A stretch of DNA of 64,000 nt from Metellina segmentata. Its lineage: Eukaryota; Arthropoda; Arachnida; Araneae; Tetragnathidae. The DNA lies in NCBI GenBank assembly GCA_947359465.1, contig OX375872.1, positions 138,217,432-138,281,431 on the forward strand, in the 5' to 3' direction. Position 1 is the stretch's first letter, and each line of letters opens with the position of its first letter. The position numbers were made by a program, and so were the translations under genes. Of the stretch, positions 25,001-34,240 are shown piece by piece. The notes under the pieces are model-generated. The model saw nothing but the letters and a program-made list of their open reading frames with translations, was not told the origin of the DNA and searched no databases.

Positions 25001-28000
25001 AATTATGTCTTGTGAAAAGGATTTACAATTAATTTAAAAGCTGTGAATCTTATGGTAAAATTTGAACAATATTTAAGAACAGTATACAATGAGTGCATTT
25101 TAAATTCTCTGAATTAAACTGTTGAAATATGGTTTAATTTTAGAAGTCTTTACTGTCAAATTATTTCTAACCTTATTTGAATTGCAGTCTCAGATAGCAT
25201 TTAAAAATAATGTACTATGTAATAACAGCATGTTTGAATTGAAGTTACATATAAGTAAGCATAATGGTTATTTGGATCAAATTTTTAATGACATGTCAAA
25301 CTATGACTCTTGCATCATAAAACCAACCAACCATTTTTTAATGAATCTGAGCATTATGCATCAACCTACGGTTTGGGCTAAACTTGAACCGTCATAACAT
25401 TAACAATATAAATATTTTTTGAATTCATCATTGTGTTCTGTGTCCAACTTAAGTTCAAATCTGTATATGTGTGGTGCATGTGCTATGTTATGCAATACAA
25501 ATGCTCCTATTTGATTCTTCCTTTTGACAGTTGGTCATCAATTCGTACTTCGTTATTCTTAATCTCCTTTATCGCATAATAAGAGTTGATTAGACCTCCA
25601 TTAAGTAATTAATTTCCAGCTAGTTACAAAGTGCAGGTGATCATTTACAGACAGCACTTTTGTTTTTTAAAAAAAAGTAACAATTATATCAGAATATTGT
25701 CTTAAAGTAATGTACAAATTCCAAAAAATAGATTTGAATAAAGTGACTGTTTAAAATTACAGCAATTACTGAAATAGTGGTTTGGCAACCCTTCAATGAC
25801 TCAGCTCCTACTTATTTGGAGTATTGACTTTTTTTTTACTGAGAACTTTTTGAAATTATCGTTATGAAAGGTCAAACTGAAATGTATGTAATAGACGCAT
25901 GTGGTAGAAATGTTTTAAATATGCATTATGAATTGTAACCATTTCAACAGATTTAGCACTATCAATGGTTGGAGTACAAAAGGAATGATGTTATTTATAA
26001 AATGAGAAAATCGAACTACTGTCTAACTGGTAAGGGGCACAAGTTCAATTCCTATAACTTACCCTGGGTGTGTTTTTTTCTTCTGTGTCAGTAAATAATT
26101 TCTTTGTATGTGTATATCATTTATATTTAATGATGTCTGCCTTGTGCTTGTGCAAATATAGCCCTTGTGCCATAAAACCCAACCAACTAGAAAAACCATA
26201 CCACTGAATGATTCACTACTAGTCAATTGTGTGCAAAAGATTGGGATTTCAGTGGTTGACTTGTATGAGCACAATTAACTGTTTTTATACAAGCACAATA
26301 AAGACCAGAATTTTTAGCTTTTGAAGATATTTTTTTGTGATGTGCTACATAAAAATGAAATGGCTAAGCTATGAAATTGCAGTCAAACATTTTATGAATT
26401 CAGTGAATGAAATTGCTACATCGTTATATTTTGAGGAACAAAGCAAATGGGCCATTTGGAAGAAATAAGTTTTTTTAAATTCAATTTAGCATTTACTAAT
26501 GTAACAGGACATTTAAATAACTTGAACATGTAACTGCAGAGGAAGGATTTGTTTATTTGTCAGCTGAGGCTTAATACAATTGCATTTGAAAGAAAATTAA
26601 TTTTATTTCAGAATAAATAATATAATTTAATTATATTATAATTTAATTTTAATCTTAAGCTGAAATTTTACATCAATCATTTATTTGGTGGTCCATTTTT
26701 CTTGTCACGATGAACTCAATGCTAGGAGATATGTAATTAAGTTGCAGAACTCAGACTAACAAAAATCAGTTAAGGGAACTCAGAGCATCATTACCTCATG
26801 AATTTTCATGCATGAAACAATGCATCTATATGCAGCTCTGTTTAAAAATACATAAATGTGATACATGTGCTTTTTTCATTAATGACTAACCCAATCAAAA
26901 TCAAAAAACAAAATTACTACTTAAAACCTTTCTGTCATTTTAAGAGTTGCTACTTCCACCAAATATCCAGGGAGTTATCTAAACAATGCAAGCTCAATAA
27001 CTGGAATAGCCTCTGTTCAAAAAGTATCTACTATTCAAAAACAGTTTGTAAATCCTCTGACCTGGAGTCTTTAATTACCCAATTTTAATAGCATCGATTG
27101 ACTACAATTTAGAAAACAAAATCAATAAATTGTATTCGAGGGTTAACTGTATGTATTTATTATAACTGAATTACTTAAAGGGCAATCATGCATTGCTTCA
27201 TTTTCTTTGTAAAACCAAGTCTTGAAAAAAAATATCCAAAACATTTGTTAATTCCTTTATTATTTTTCAGTTAATGAAATGTTTAATAGGATATTTTATT
27301 TTCTATTTGCACACATTCTAAGGTGTGGAAAATCTTACGAATTAATCTTATTTTGCGAAGCATTTTAATGTAAGTTTAGTAAATAATAATTTTTCCAGTC
27401 ATGTCATAGAATTTAGTATATGTATGTAGCAATGTTTTTTTCTTGTAGTATTTAGTATACTTATATGTGTATATTATAAATGTAATTGGTGACTGAGTTT
27501 GCTCCTTTCCTGAACAATTTCCCAAAGTTGGCATCACTGGCTTACAGTATGCCTTACTGTATGCCAGTGGTGTCATACTACTATAGACTATACATTTTCC
27601 ATATAATCAGTCAAAAATAACTATTTAAGATTTTTAAAAAAATTAGTATCCTTGCACATGCTTTTTTTTTTTTATCGTTTGTTACTTCCAGATATTGATG
27701 TTTTTTATATTTTCTGTTACAGACTTTTCGCTGCAATTATAATTAAAAATGGAATTTGTGAAGAGATACCTAGTTATTTAGAGTTTGAGGGTTTTATCCT
27801 TCAAGAAAAAGTAATAGCAACTATGAATGCCCTGCATGATATATGTTCTGCCTTTTTCCAAAGAAGTTATGTCATTGAAAGTGTTAAGAAATTAAAAGAA
27901 TTTTACAGTCAACAGACATGGTATTCACCCATTGACAATGAGTTAAAATGCAGTATTCATGAAGATTTAAGAAAACTATTGGAAAAAATTACTGTGAGAA

Positions 28001-28017
28001 AAGTAAAAACAAAATGA
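15945..28017 (+). CDS. SIL1: SIL1-type nucleotide exchange factor, C-terminal six exons (5' exons not found)
   Basis: Six exons at 15945-16033, 18848-19003, 20857-20978, 23041-23299, 24616-24665 and 27723-28017 join in frame with AG acceptors and GT donors throughout. The joined product is about 320 residues ending at TGA 28015-28017. SIL1 is an ER-lumen co-chaperone that releases ADP from BiP/Hsp70 using an armadillo-like helical fold. The sequence supports this through the segment YELEFLVHQ followed by IDTATNFMNLGGIDIIFRLM and LSAAMQGNPSIQNYM, which match in order the family pattern of a helix ending in HQ, then MDNA..L...GG, then a repeat beginning NP. The C-terminus ends KITVRKVKTK. The related cytosolic HspBP1 is the alternative, but the length after the armadillo core and the lysine/leucine-rich helical end fit SIL1 better. 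The N-terminal signal peptide and the conserved segment around a His-Glu-Trp motif were looked for upstream and not found. Exons and frames are seen; identity is by remembered family similarity. Confidence 0.82.
16055..17300 (-). mobile_element. 5'-truncated CR1/L2-like LINE, reverse transcriptase part
   Basis: On the - strand the order is SDNQHGFRKGRSC (near 17270), then VPQGSVLGPILLIIFIDDI and the catalytic FADD (16890-17111). After a stop the thumb region follows (16380-16874: FNIGKCQVLQMG, LGYIKKTVTSRDKNIILPLY, RPHLEYVVQFWAPYMRKDI, ERVQHRATTIIKG), then the end (16147-16362). This is the RT C-terminal half of a CR1/L2/jockey-superfamily element. The 3' end carries short repeats of GTATTT near 16060, as in CR1/L2 tails. 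It sits antisense inside a SIL1 intron, 22 bases past an exon donor, and has at least three disruptions. Confidence 0.85.
17871..18583 (-). mobile_element. Internally deleted mariner
   Basis: Terminal inverted repeats start TTGGGTCATCCGGAAAGTTC at the left; at the right they read (reverse complement) TTGGGTCACCTGGAAAGTTC. A TA dinucleotide sits on each side (17869-17870, 18584-18585), the mariner target duplication. On the - strand degraded transposase C-terminal motifs remain, including PPYSPDLAASDFHLFRSLQN and ERWQKV-like text with stops. At 713 bp it is about half the usual 1.3 kb, so it lost its N-terminal half. It lies in a SIL1 intron. Confidence 0.88.
18848..19003 (+). CDS. SIL1: SIL1 exon
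   Basis: It is 156 bp and exactly 52 codons, with a TTTAG acceptor and a GTAATA donor. The start reads NEEGEYEPRRSF and the end reads ALYELEFLVHQ. The closing helix matches the family segment that leads into the first armadillo repeat. Phase 0 at both ends. Confidence 0.82.
19240..19270 (+). mobile_element. SINE family 2 3' tail only
   Basis: CCCTGTGCCATAAAACCCAA then AACCAACCAACC, within a SIL1 intron. Confidence 0.55.
19985..20100 (+). repeat. Family A interspersed repeat, fragment
   Basis: GAAAAATTATTTATTTAAAG, then GATCTGGTGTAAAATTTTTC and GCAGATTTCAAATCCGTTA; head and tail missing. In a SIL1 intron. Confidence 0.7.
20857..20978 (+). CDS. SIL1: SIL1 exon (first armadillo repeat)
   Basis: TTACAG acceptor and a strong GTAAGTG donor; 122 bp ending in phase 2. 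It reads IDTATNFMNLGGIDIIFRLM, then an NHEDPNIVSAALSVLSAAMQ helix pair, a typical armadillo repeat with the GG turn. Confidence 0.87.
20979..23040 (+). other. SIL1 intron, unassigned content
   Basis: 21180-22250 has a higher GC content than its surroundings and an open - strand stretch at 21972-22172 (AESREWIGFGRKLQVALSG), suggesting an unidentified old element. A family 2 tail lies at 22664. Confidence 0.4.
22664..22695 (+). mobile_element. SINE family 2 3' tail only
   Basis: TTTTGCTCCATAAACCCCTA then ACCAACCC, within a SIL1 intron. Confidence 0.45.
23041..23299 (+). CDS. SIL1: SIL1 exon (central armadillo repeats)
   Basis: CTATAG acceptor and GTAAGTTG donor; 259 bp. Its first base completes the Gly codon begun in the previous exon. 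The reading NPSIQNYMEKFQLVDYLRTA onward through LLGDLALDI covers about two armadillo repeats and is the best conserved part of the protein seen here. An ATG at 23063 lies inside the exon and is not the gene start. Confidence 0.88.
24616..24665 (+). CDS. SIL1: SIL1 short exon
   Basis: A 50-bp exon between TTTCAG and GTAAGTTT, reading YNNQEKSDKVESDLLRR across the next junction. Its phases (0 in, 2 out) fit the flanking exons exactly. This is why it is accepted despite its size. Confidence 0.72.
25305..25335 (+). mobile_element. SINE family 2 3' tail only
   Basis: CTTGCATCATAAAACCAACC then AACC, within the last SIL1 intron. Confidence 0.45.
26005..26190 (+). mobile_element. SINE family 2, near full length
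   Basis: tRNA-like head GTCTAACTGGTAAGGGGCAC and B-box-like AGTTCAATTCC, then CTGTGTCAGTAAATAAT, then CCTTGTGCCATAAAACCCAA and an AACC tail. This copy defines the family's orientation. It lies in the last long SIL1 intron. Confidence 0.72.
26191..27722 (+). other. Last SIL1 intron, remainder
   Basis: AT-rich; no element recognised. The introns 23300-24615 and 24666-25300 are equally plain. Confidence 0.4.
27723..28017 (+). CDS. SIL1: SIL1 terminal exon
   Basis: TGTTACAG acceptor; one base completes the Arg codon, then 97 codons and TGA. It reads LFAAIIIKNGICEEIP through ALHDICSAFFQ to KITVRKVKTK. An in-frame ATG lies at 27652 inside the preceding intron, so the open frame looks longer than the exon. 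The 3' end has no classic KDEL retention signal, as is common in SIL1. Confidence 0.87.
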
Positions 28018-28246
28018 ACTATGAAAGTATTGCCTTTCCATATCTATTTAGAATTTATCAAATGTATTTTTCTAAGTATTTTAAGAGCTTTGTAAAGGTG
28101 TCTTAAGTACTTTGACAAAGTGATACTATTGTGTTTCCGTTTTACACATTTTGTTATAAAATGTGGCTGATTGTTTTGTATTTTACTATGTGAAGTTTTA
28201 TTTCTATAAACAAACATTTGTTTTAAAATGTAAAATCCTTTCAAGT

Positions 28247-28252
28247 AATAAA
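28247..28252 (+). terminator. Poly(A) signal of SIL1
   Basis: AATAAA 230 bases after the SIL1 stop codon, in AT-rich 3' UTR. It is the first canonical hexamer after the stop. Confidence 0.6.
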
Positions 28253-29039
28253 ATGTTTCAAAGGAATTTGTAAAAATTTATTTTTAAACATTTAAGATTG
28301 GGGATAAGTATTTCATACATAAAAGATATTTAAGCCTTTTCGTTTTCATATATTTCTCTCTTTGCTATGAAAGCATAACTGGTACTCTTAAACAAAATTG
28401 ATAAAATAAGAAAATTGTTTTAAAGTAAAAATTGCATGTTATATGAACATTACTAGAAACTATTGTGTTGACAAATAACTTTACCAACATCTATCTTTAG
28501 CTGACAAGAGGTCTACTCAGGGTCACATCTTGTTTGACAGACTAATATTTTTAGAACTATACTATCCAAAGTATGTTTATAAATAAATATTGCTGGTTGA
28601 TAGTATATGTCTTTTGAAATAATAAAAACTCACATTTTTGAAAACTACTTACCAAAGGGGTCAACAGTATATATAACACTTGCTCTCAAGATACTCTATT
28701 GGCCACTAAAAATATAGCCCCATGAGGGAACTTTTTTATATTTTGGAAGAGAAATGCGATGTGGGGGATTAATTTAACCAGAACGGACGAAACTGCTACC
28801 AGGATCCATGTTATACTTGGGCAAGCAGAAGTAACTCATGCCAAACGAAACTTCATGTCCTGTGTCAAAGGAAATTCAAATGAAATATTCAGTTCTGTTG
28901 CATCTACATAGTTTGCTGGAGTCAAATCTTATTTTGGGTACTCTATTAGAAACTCCAATGATGTTTCGAAACATCAATATTTATAATGTTAGGTATTATT
29001 TTTGATTTGACATTCATAACTGACCCATTTAATCCTTGC

Positions 29040-29463
29040 CCGTGTGCAAAATGAGTATACAAAAATTGATACTCGACCCACTATCAAGAATCGCTCTTCA
29101 TCTCGTAAATTCACCCCATTGTTTTAAACCCATATTATTGCTGTGCCGAGTAGAACAGATTTCCTTTTCGTAAAAATTCAACCAGACCGTCGTGTACAAA
29201 GAGGGCTAGTGCACGTTAAATCTCGTGGCCTCAAATGTCCTCACGTTGGCGTGGTGTTGATTCTTTAAATGCCTACCAACCTACCTTTTGGCTAATAAAT
29301 AACTCGAAGCAGCTTGTTGAGACGGAGTTTCAATGTTTATACTTTCTATCATTTCTTCAATTTTACAACGATCGTCTAATGTTTTAAACAATGAAGTATA
29401 TGAATCATCTGAGGTTTCTATTTTCTTAGCCTCGCTTTTCAACAGTTTCTGAACATCTGTCAA
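29040..29463 (-). pseudogene. gag/protease-like retroelement fragment
   Basis: On the - strand MTDVQKLLKSEAKKIETSDD through SINIETPSQQAASSYLLAKR, then broken text. A second copy at 59245-59640 carries the same ETPSQQAASS and LAKR, so this is repeated retroelement sequence. Which LTR class it is cannot be decided here. Confidence 0.5.
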
Positions 29464-29480
29464 GTAGAGAATTATCTGAT

Positions 29481-29683
29481 TTTTTTTTCTTTACGGTGGA
29501 CACTTGATCACGGATCATTCGTCACTACAAGACCAGAATCGATAAGCCAATTGTACCCAGTGGGTGGCCATCACTACCCCTAAGGACATCACATTTTACG
29601 TCCATGCCCTGACCCCGGATTCGAACCAGGAACCTTCCGATCCAGAGGCCAACACCTTAACCACTAGACCGGTTGGTCGGTTA
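29481..29683 (-). mobile_element. tRNA-headed SINE with poly(A) tail and 11-bp TSD
   Basis: On the - strand it starts CCGACCAACCGGTCTAGTGG, with TAGTGGTTAAGG (A box) and GGTTCGAATCC (B box). It ends in an A-rich tail (the T run at 29481-29490). The flanks AATTATCTGAT (29470-29480 and 29684-29694) match perfectly. It shares head type 1 with SINE family 1 but has a different body and tail. Confidence 0.85.
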
Positions 29684-29745
29684 AATTATCTGATATTAGA
29701 TTACAAAATTGAACTTTAAAATTACTTCACTCCTAACGACCAGAG

Positions 29746-29899
29746 TGGGGTGCCAGCTCAGGTGTTGCTTCGTCATCTGACCGTGGTTCAAAATTACGAG
29801 GTGTTGTCCTCGAATCTTTCCCTTAAGGGACTGATTCCGGACCGTCGTCAATAGCCCGTTGTGTTGCTCTAGTACGACGTTAACTAAAAATTACCATTA
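29746..29899 (+). mobile_element. SINE family 1, 5'-truncated, 14-bp TSD
   Basis: Family body from GGGGTGCCAGCTCAGG to ACGTTAACTAAAAATTACCA. The flanks CCTAACGACCAGAG (29732-29745 and 29900-29913) match perfectly. The tail is ATTACC repeats. Confidence 0.9.
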
Positions 29900-29952
29900 C
29901 CTAACGACCAGAGAATTGTGGGAGTAGGATTTCAGGCAATTTAATGTTAATA

Positions 29953-30435
29953 CAGTAGAGCCCCGTTATACTGAACCGTCATCGGACATAATAAAAAGTT
30001 CACTATAACCGATGGCTCGCTGTATCCAATTTTGTAGACACATAAAAATTTTGAAGTGTTTTAAGGTGGTCTCGTTGAAAGCAATCATTGGGATATAACA
30101 CAATTTACAAAAATAAATTATTAAATACTTAAATAAACAATTTTTATCATGTTTATTAGAAATAAAAAATTCAGTAGTTTTACTTACTTTTAATTTTTGC
30201 TCCTTATTGAAAAAATTCGTTAGTTTGGTTTGGGTACATATCGATTTTAAGTACAGTTCATCATTTTTTTTATTGACGATTACGAAAGATTCCATAGTTC
30301 TTTGGTCCACCTTTTCCAAAGAGAAAAAAGTATTTAGAATTACCTTTGAAAATCTGGAAAAATATATTGTGGAAGGGAAAATTCAGTTCACTAAAAGCGA
30401 ACTTACATTTTCTCATGAGTTCACTATAAGCGTTT
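29953..30435. mobile_element. Tigger/pogo-like non-autonomous remnant
   Basis: Starts CAGTAGAGCCCCGTTATACT after a TA; GTTCACTATAACCG near 29999 is echoed by GTTCACTATAAGCG at 30419. These are the terminus and subterminal repeats of Tigger-type elements. The right terminus is absent; the palindromic module follows at 30440. Confidence 0.6.
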
Positions 30436-30470
30436 AAAATGAACCCCCGGTGTTTGTTACGTAATCTAAT

Positions 30471-30491
30471 TTGGTTTGCTTCGTAAACCAA
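30471..30491. repeat. TTC-loop palindrome, copy at 30.5 kb
   Basis: TTGGTTTGC-TTC-GTAAACCAA (one mismatch) preceded by ACCCCCGG at 30443 and followed by ATTTCGCAAG, the same order as in the 55715-55837 module. A half copy (GCTTCGTAAACCAAC) follows at 30541. Confidence 0.75.
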
Positions 30492-30899
30492 CACTCATTT
30501 CGCAAGCGTCTTGGTGAGGGTCAGGTGTAAACGTGTTTCAGCTTCGTAAACCAACACACGAAATAAAGTCTTGCTTGCTTGCTGGACAAGTTTAAATTCT
30601 AAGAAATCAGTCCCACCACCACCCAACATGACACGGGCATGTCGCCTCATTCTTTCCCTAAAAGAAAATAAATTATTTAAGGAATCGGTCCTACCACCAC
30701 CCTACATCACACGGCCACTGAGTTGAGGAAACGGGAACTTACCTTGGAAAAGGAATCATTTCCGACATAACACGGGCATGTCGCCTCATTTCTTCTCTGA
30801 ATGAGAAAAAGTAGAAATTAACAGGAACTGACGCTTGGATGACTCTGAGGAAAAAGGAACTGATCTTGAAGTTCTAAGTCATGAAACACAAATGCAATG

Positions 30900-32017
30900 G
30901 AATATTTCCATCTACACTATATTTTGTATCTTTTTCCATCTTTTACAAAGATCTTAATGTTTTCAGCAGACACACATCTCGACAGAGCAACATATAGTTG
31001 ACCATGTGCAAATATGGGACCGTTCAATGAAAAAACACGTTCAAAAATTTGACCTTGTGATTTGTTGATTGCCAACGCAAACGCAAGGCGAACCGAAAAT
31101 TGTCTTCAGTACAAAACAAAGTGCAGGTGAGAATGTTCACTTCACGTGTTAATCTGAATTCTAGGGATGCCCACGATGTTTCCTTTTTTATCCTCAGTGA
31201 TGATCTTCACAGTCAAAACTCTGCTGCCTATCCGTTGCACCAAGAGACGCGTTCCATTACAGGGGCTATCAGCTATGCAGATATTCCTAATCAGCATCAC
31301 TATAGTCAACTTCAACTTATGTGGTGGCATTCCAGCAGGCGTCAATGAATGCAGCTACTCGTCGACGTACCTAAGAGTCGCTTCTTTTCTTGCATCACTC
31401 TTGTCGATTCCAACCAAAGTTGCCTTGTCGATGCTGTAGCTGACTACTTCCTTACCGGGTATCCTGGACAAAATCCTTATTCGGTCTTTGACTTCTCATT
31501 TATTCGGTTCACTTCGTTGTTCTGGGGAGACAGTATTATTATGGTGAGAAGGTCAATGGTCACATCTGTTACATGTTAAAAAAAACCAATGTACCAAAAG
31601 AGTGTTCACAGATGAGATGACTTGATGTCGCACACAATTTAATGTCGGCTAGCTTTTTTTACAACGGGAAGCACCTGTCTGAAGTCTCCTCCCAGAATAA
31701 ATGTCTTTCCGCCGAACAAGATGTCATTATCCATCACGTCACCAAGAGTTCGATCGATAATCTCAAGGTCTTTTCTTGGTATCCTGCTTCCCTCATCCTC
31801 ATCCCAGATAACATCAGTTTCCTGAAGGCCCATCAATAAAGAAACACTGAGGGCTGTCTTCAGATTTCCCTGAAATGCAGTCAACGATTCTCTGGTACAC
31901 AATGAGTTGGTCCGTATTGAACTTTTCTTCAGTATATCTGCATTTTTCTAAATGATGTCCACGTCTAGCTCTGGCACACTTGAAAAATGGGGTTTGGGAA
32001 GTCCAAAATCCTTGCAC
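30900..32017 (-). pseudogene. PIF1-family helicase part of the Helitron, broken
   Basis: In order on the - strand: a damaged Walker [11 protein letters not shown] (31814-32017), then [20 protein letters not shown] and [20 protein letters not shown] (31639-31902), the DEGS-type box and GDFRQ.LPVV motif. Next is MTPAGMPPHKLKLTIVMLIR with NGTRLLVQRI (31142-31345), and finally a GQLYVALSR-like end near 31000. These are PIF1 helicase motifs in the right order, separated by frameshifts. Confidence 0.8.
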
Positions 32018-32151
32018 GCCCTATTCTCTGAGTTGAGCAGCCGTTCAATATCACTAAGTGCCTCGTTTTCTGTGATGCCTCAATTAATCATCTCGTCTCG
32101 AAACTTTTCCTACAGTTGTAATGCATCTGACGGTTCGTCCCCAACCAGGTA

Positions 32152-33093
32152 CTAAGCGAAGAATCTCCTAAAAGGACCTGATATCATGGACGCGGCTTCT
32201 TCCAGCATAGCATTAGCTTCTTCACTGCCTTCTGTTATTCCCATGGCAATCGCAGCTTCCCGGAATGTTCGATACACAACTCTCTCATGGGTTCGCAGAT
32301 CTTGATAGTAGGTGGCACGAGCAATTCTGTTGAGAATCAGCTTCAAGAAAAATCTTTCTGAAGTATGTCGTGAAGTATGAAGTAGCATGAAGTATATCAC
32401 TCGGGGAAATATTGGTGATGTGTCCCACGACTTTTGCAACTTTTTGCGAGGCGTCAACTTCTTGCTTTTAGTATTCCAAGTGTAACTATCAGTCCCGTTT
32501 CCGTATAGAATGCTCCTTGACGCTGCTTCTTGCTTGTTCAGATCAAACCATCCACTTAACATAGTCTTGCAGTCTTGATTGAGAACTCTTTCTTCGTGTC
32601 CTTCTTCAAATGTAACATACTGCTGTCCGTCCAGGTGCACTAAGAACCTGACTACAGTGTGACTTCTGTCGTCCAATTGAATTGCGTTTAGCCTACACGC
32701 TGTTTCCATCGGGCTAACATATCTTCTATCGATGTACTTCTCTACCTCATTGTTTTCATGCTGCTTCATTTCCATCCTCGCACGATCATGGCCTTTGTGG
32801 ATGTATTTCAAAGCCATCACCGAGTAACAGTACTCAACATTGGTGTGGCAGTCATATTCCTTGAGAAGAAATGGATTGTGAGGCACCACCATTCCGTTAT
32901 CCACATGCTGCACTTTTCCGTCTTGCTTCGCATGGTAGGTGTAAAGTTTGTCCCGGTTGTCCCGGCCCTTGTACTTTGGAAATCCATCTGCGGTTATGTC
33001 CGTCTCATCGCAAAACTCCTTCGGAAACTTTGTACACACTTTCTTCTCTTTGTCCCAACACAGAAATCCATCATAGTACGGTCCATGCATCAC
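32152..33093 (-). pseudogene. Helitron helicase-like domain, longest open piece
   Basis: This is the longest open frame in the window (313 residues). It begins MMHGPYYDGFLCWDKEKKVC and includes KYIHKGHDRARMEM and RRYVSPMETACRLN, both characteristic of the Helitron region between Rep and the PIF1 helicase. The C-terminal half holds RFFLKLILNRIARATYYQDL and FREAAIAMGI, also family-typical. It is open by chance of slow decay; both neighbours are frameshifted. Confidence 0.85.
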
Positions 33094-33145
33094 GTGCGCA
33101 GTTGATAGTAACGAAGGAATGGATCCGTGTCTGACAGCTCTGCGG

Positions 33146-33424
33146 TTATGAATCGATCCACATCTTTAGGCTCCAGGATTTTGGAATCAGTCTCAGAGCA
33201 GCTAGTATATGGACATGTGGAAGTTCACGTTTCTTTAACTCAATAGTGTACACGTAATTCACAATGGGACCCAACACCTGCTCCTTCACTAAGTCTTTAA
33301 AGAGTTTGTTTACTTTTGTTGCGAACACGTCCGTCATTGTGGGTACGTCATTTGCAGTGGTACCTTTCACAAAGTATGTTTTCAAAGTGTCGGTGATCTC
33401 CATCCATCTGGGATTGTACGTCAT
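33146..33424 (-). pseudogene. Helitron Rep (HUH endonuclease) fragment
   Basis: This 92-residue segment begins MTYNPRWMEITDTLK and contains KKRELPHVHILAALRLIPKS. The H-x-H within LPHVHIL is the metal-binding HUH motif of Helitron Rep proteins. The catalytic tyrosines would lie further downstream in the broken linker. Confidence 0.8.
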
Positions 33425-33778
33425 CGTAATGAAAAAAATCTGGCCTCCCTACTTTCCGACAAATTGACAGTGAATCTTGATACAGCTATTGCATGCACCG
33501 AGGAGACCCGATGTAGGTTGCTGGTAGAATAACTGCAGCGCGGAGGTGGACCTTGTCTGCTTGTGTCAAGTCGTTGTTCTCAACATGGTCAACTATCCCC
33601 TGGTAACATTCAGTGAGCAGAGATCGTTGATTGTGTCGAATGAAACCTAGGGCGCTCAACCAACACGTAACAGTTTATTATGAACTCTTACGTCAACCTT
33701 CCAGCATTCAGCAAAGAATTGAAACCTCCGCTGGGACGAAGAGCCAATCAGTGCCCATATAGTACTGAAGAGGGGTTA

Positions 33779-34233
33779 TCATCTTTCCCGTCCACATGTT
33801 ATATGTCCATCCAAGATCGCCATGCGATAACAACAATGAGAAGGTAGCATGCTACGACAGCATGTTGCGACGTTTGAGCCAAAATTGTTGTTTCCCGGCC
33901 ATCCTCCTGCTTGGGGTACACCTGCAGATTCATGACTGGAACCGTCTTTGGACACAATGATAAGAGCCACTTCTGAAGACGTTGGCTTGTTATATCTTCG
34001 CTTGTTGTCGAATGCATACTTTGCAAAGTTCAAAACGTATTCTTCTCCAGAAATGTTAATGTCACGCAGCATCTTGTGTCACGTAGAAACGGATTGATGT
34101 CACGTAGCAACTGCTCTAGGAGAATGTTCAAGTTTGGGTTTTCCAAATTGATTCGTATTTTCGAGGCCCCTTGCACATCGTCAAAAATATAGATTTGGCC
34201 ATTCCTTGGAAAATTACCACCAACATTCACCAA
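33779..34233 (-). pseudogene. Helitron N-terminal region, fragments
   Basis: Two overlapping - strand frames: one with GQIYIFDDVQG and LENPNLNILLEQLLRDINPF, the other with DNKRRYNKPTSSEVALIIVS. Both match the region before the Rep domain in Helitron proteins. The frame break is near 34070. Confidence 0.6.
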
Positions 34234-34240
34234 AGAGGTT

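Larger units (their letters stand above)
30880..34240 (-). mobile_element. Degenerate Helitron (Rep/Helitron-helicase)
   Basis: Several consecutive open segments on the - strand together follow the Helitron RepHel order: an N-terminal segment (33779-34233), Rep HUH nuclease (33146-33424), linker/Helitron-specific region (32152-33093) and a PIF1-family helicase (30900-32017). Frames shift at least five times, so it cannot be active. The element ends were not fixed: the 3' CTRR with hairpin and the 5' TC could not be placed with certainty. A palindrome at 30471-30491 is a weak candidate for the 3' hairpin. Confidence 0.85.

Noticed and set aside
29620..29683. tRNA gene on the - strand
   Set aside because: A and B boxes are present, but the sequence is the head of a SINE with a tail and TSD, and acceptor-stem pairing is not evident. 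The same holds for 44840-44903 and 61415-61475.
31100..31579. Three + strand open frames around 31.1-31.6 kb
   Set aside because: Antisense to PIF1 helicase fragments, which carry recognisable motifs on the - strand.
32758..33134. Open frames on the + strand opposite the Helitron
   Set aside because: Antisense shadows of the - strand Helitron frame; composition (cysteine/histidine-rich) is not supported by any family.
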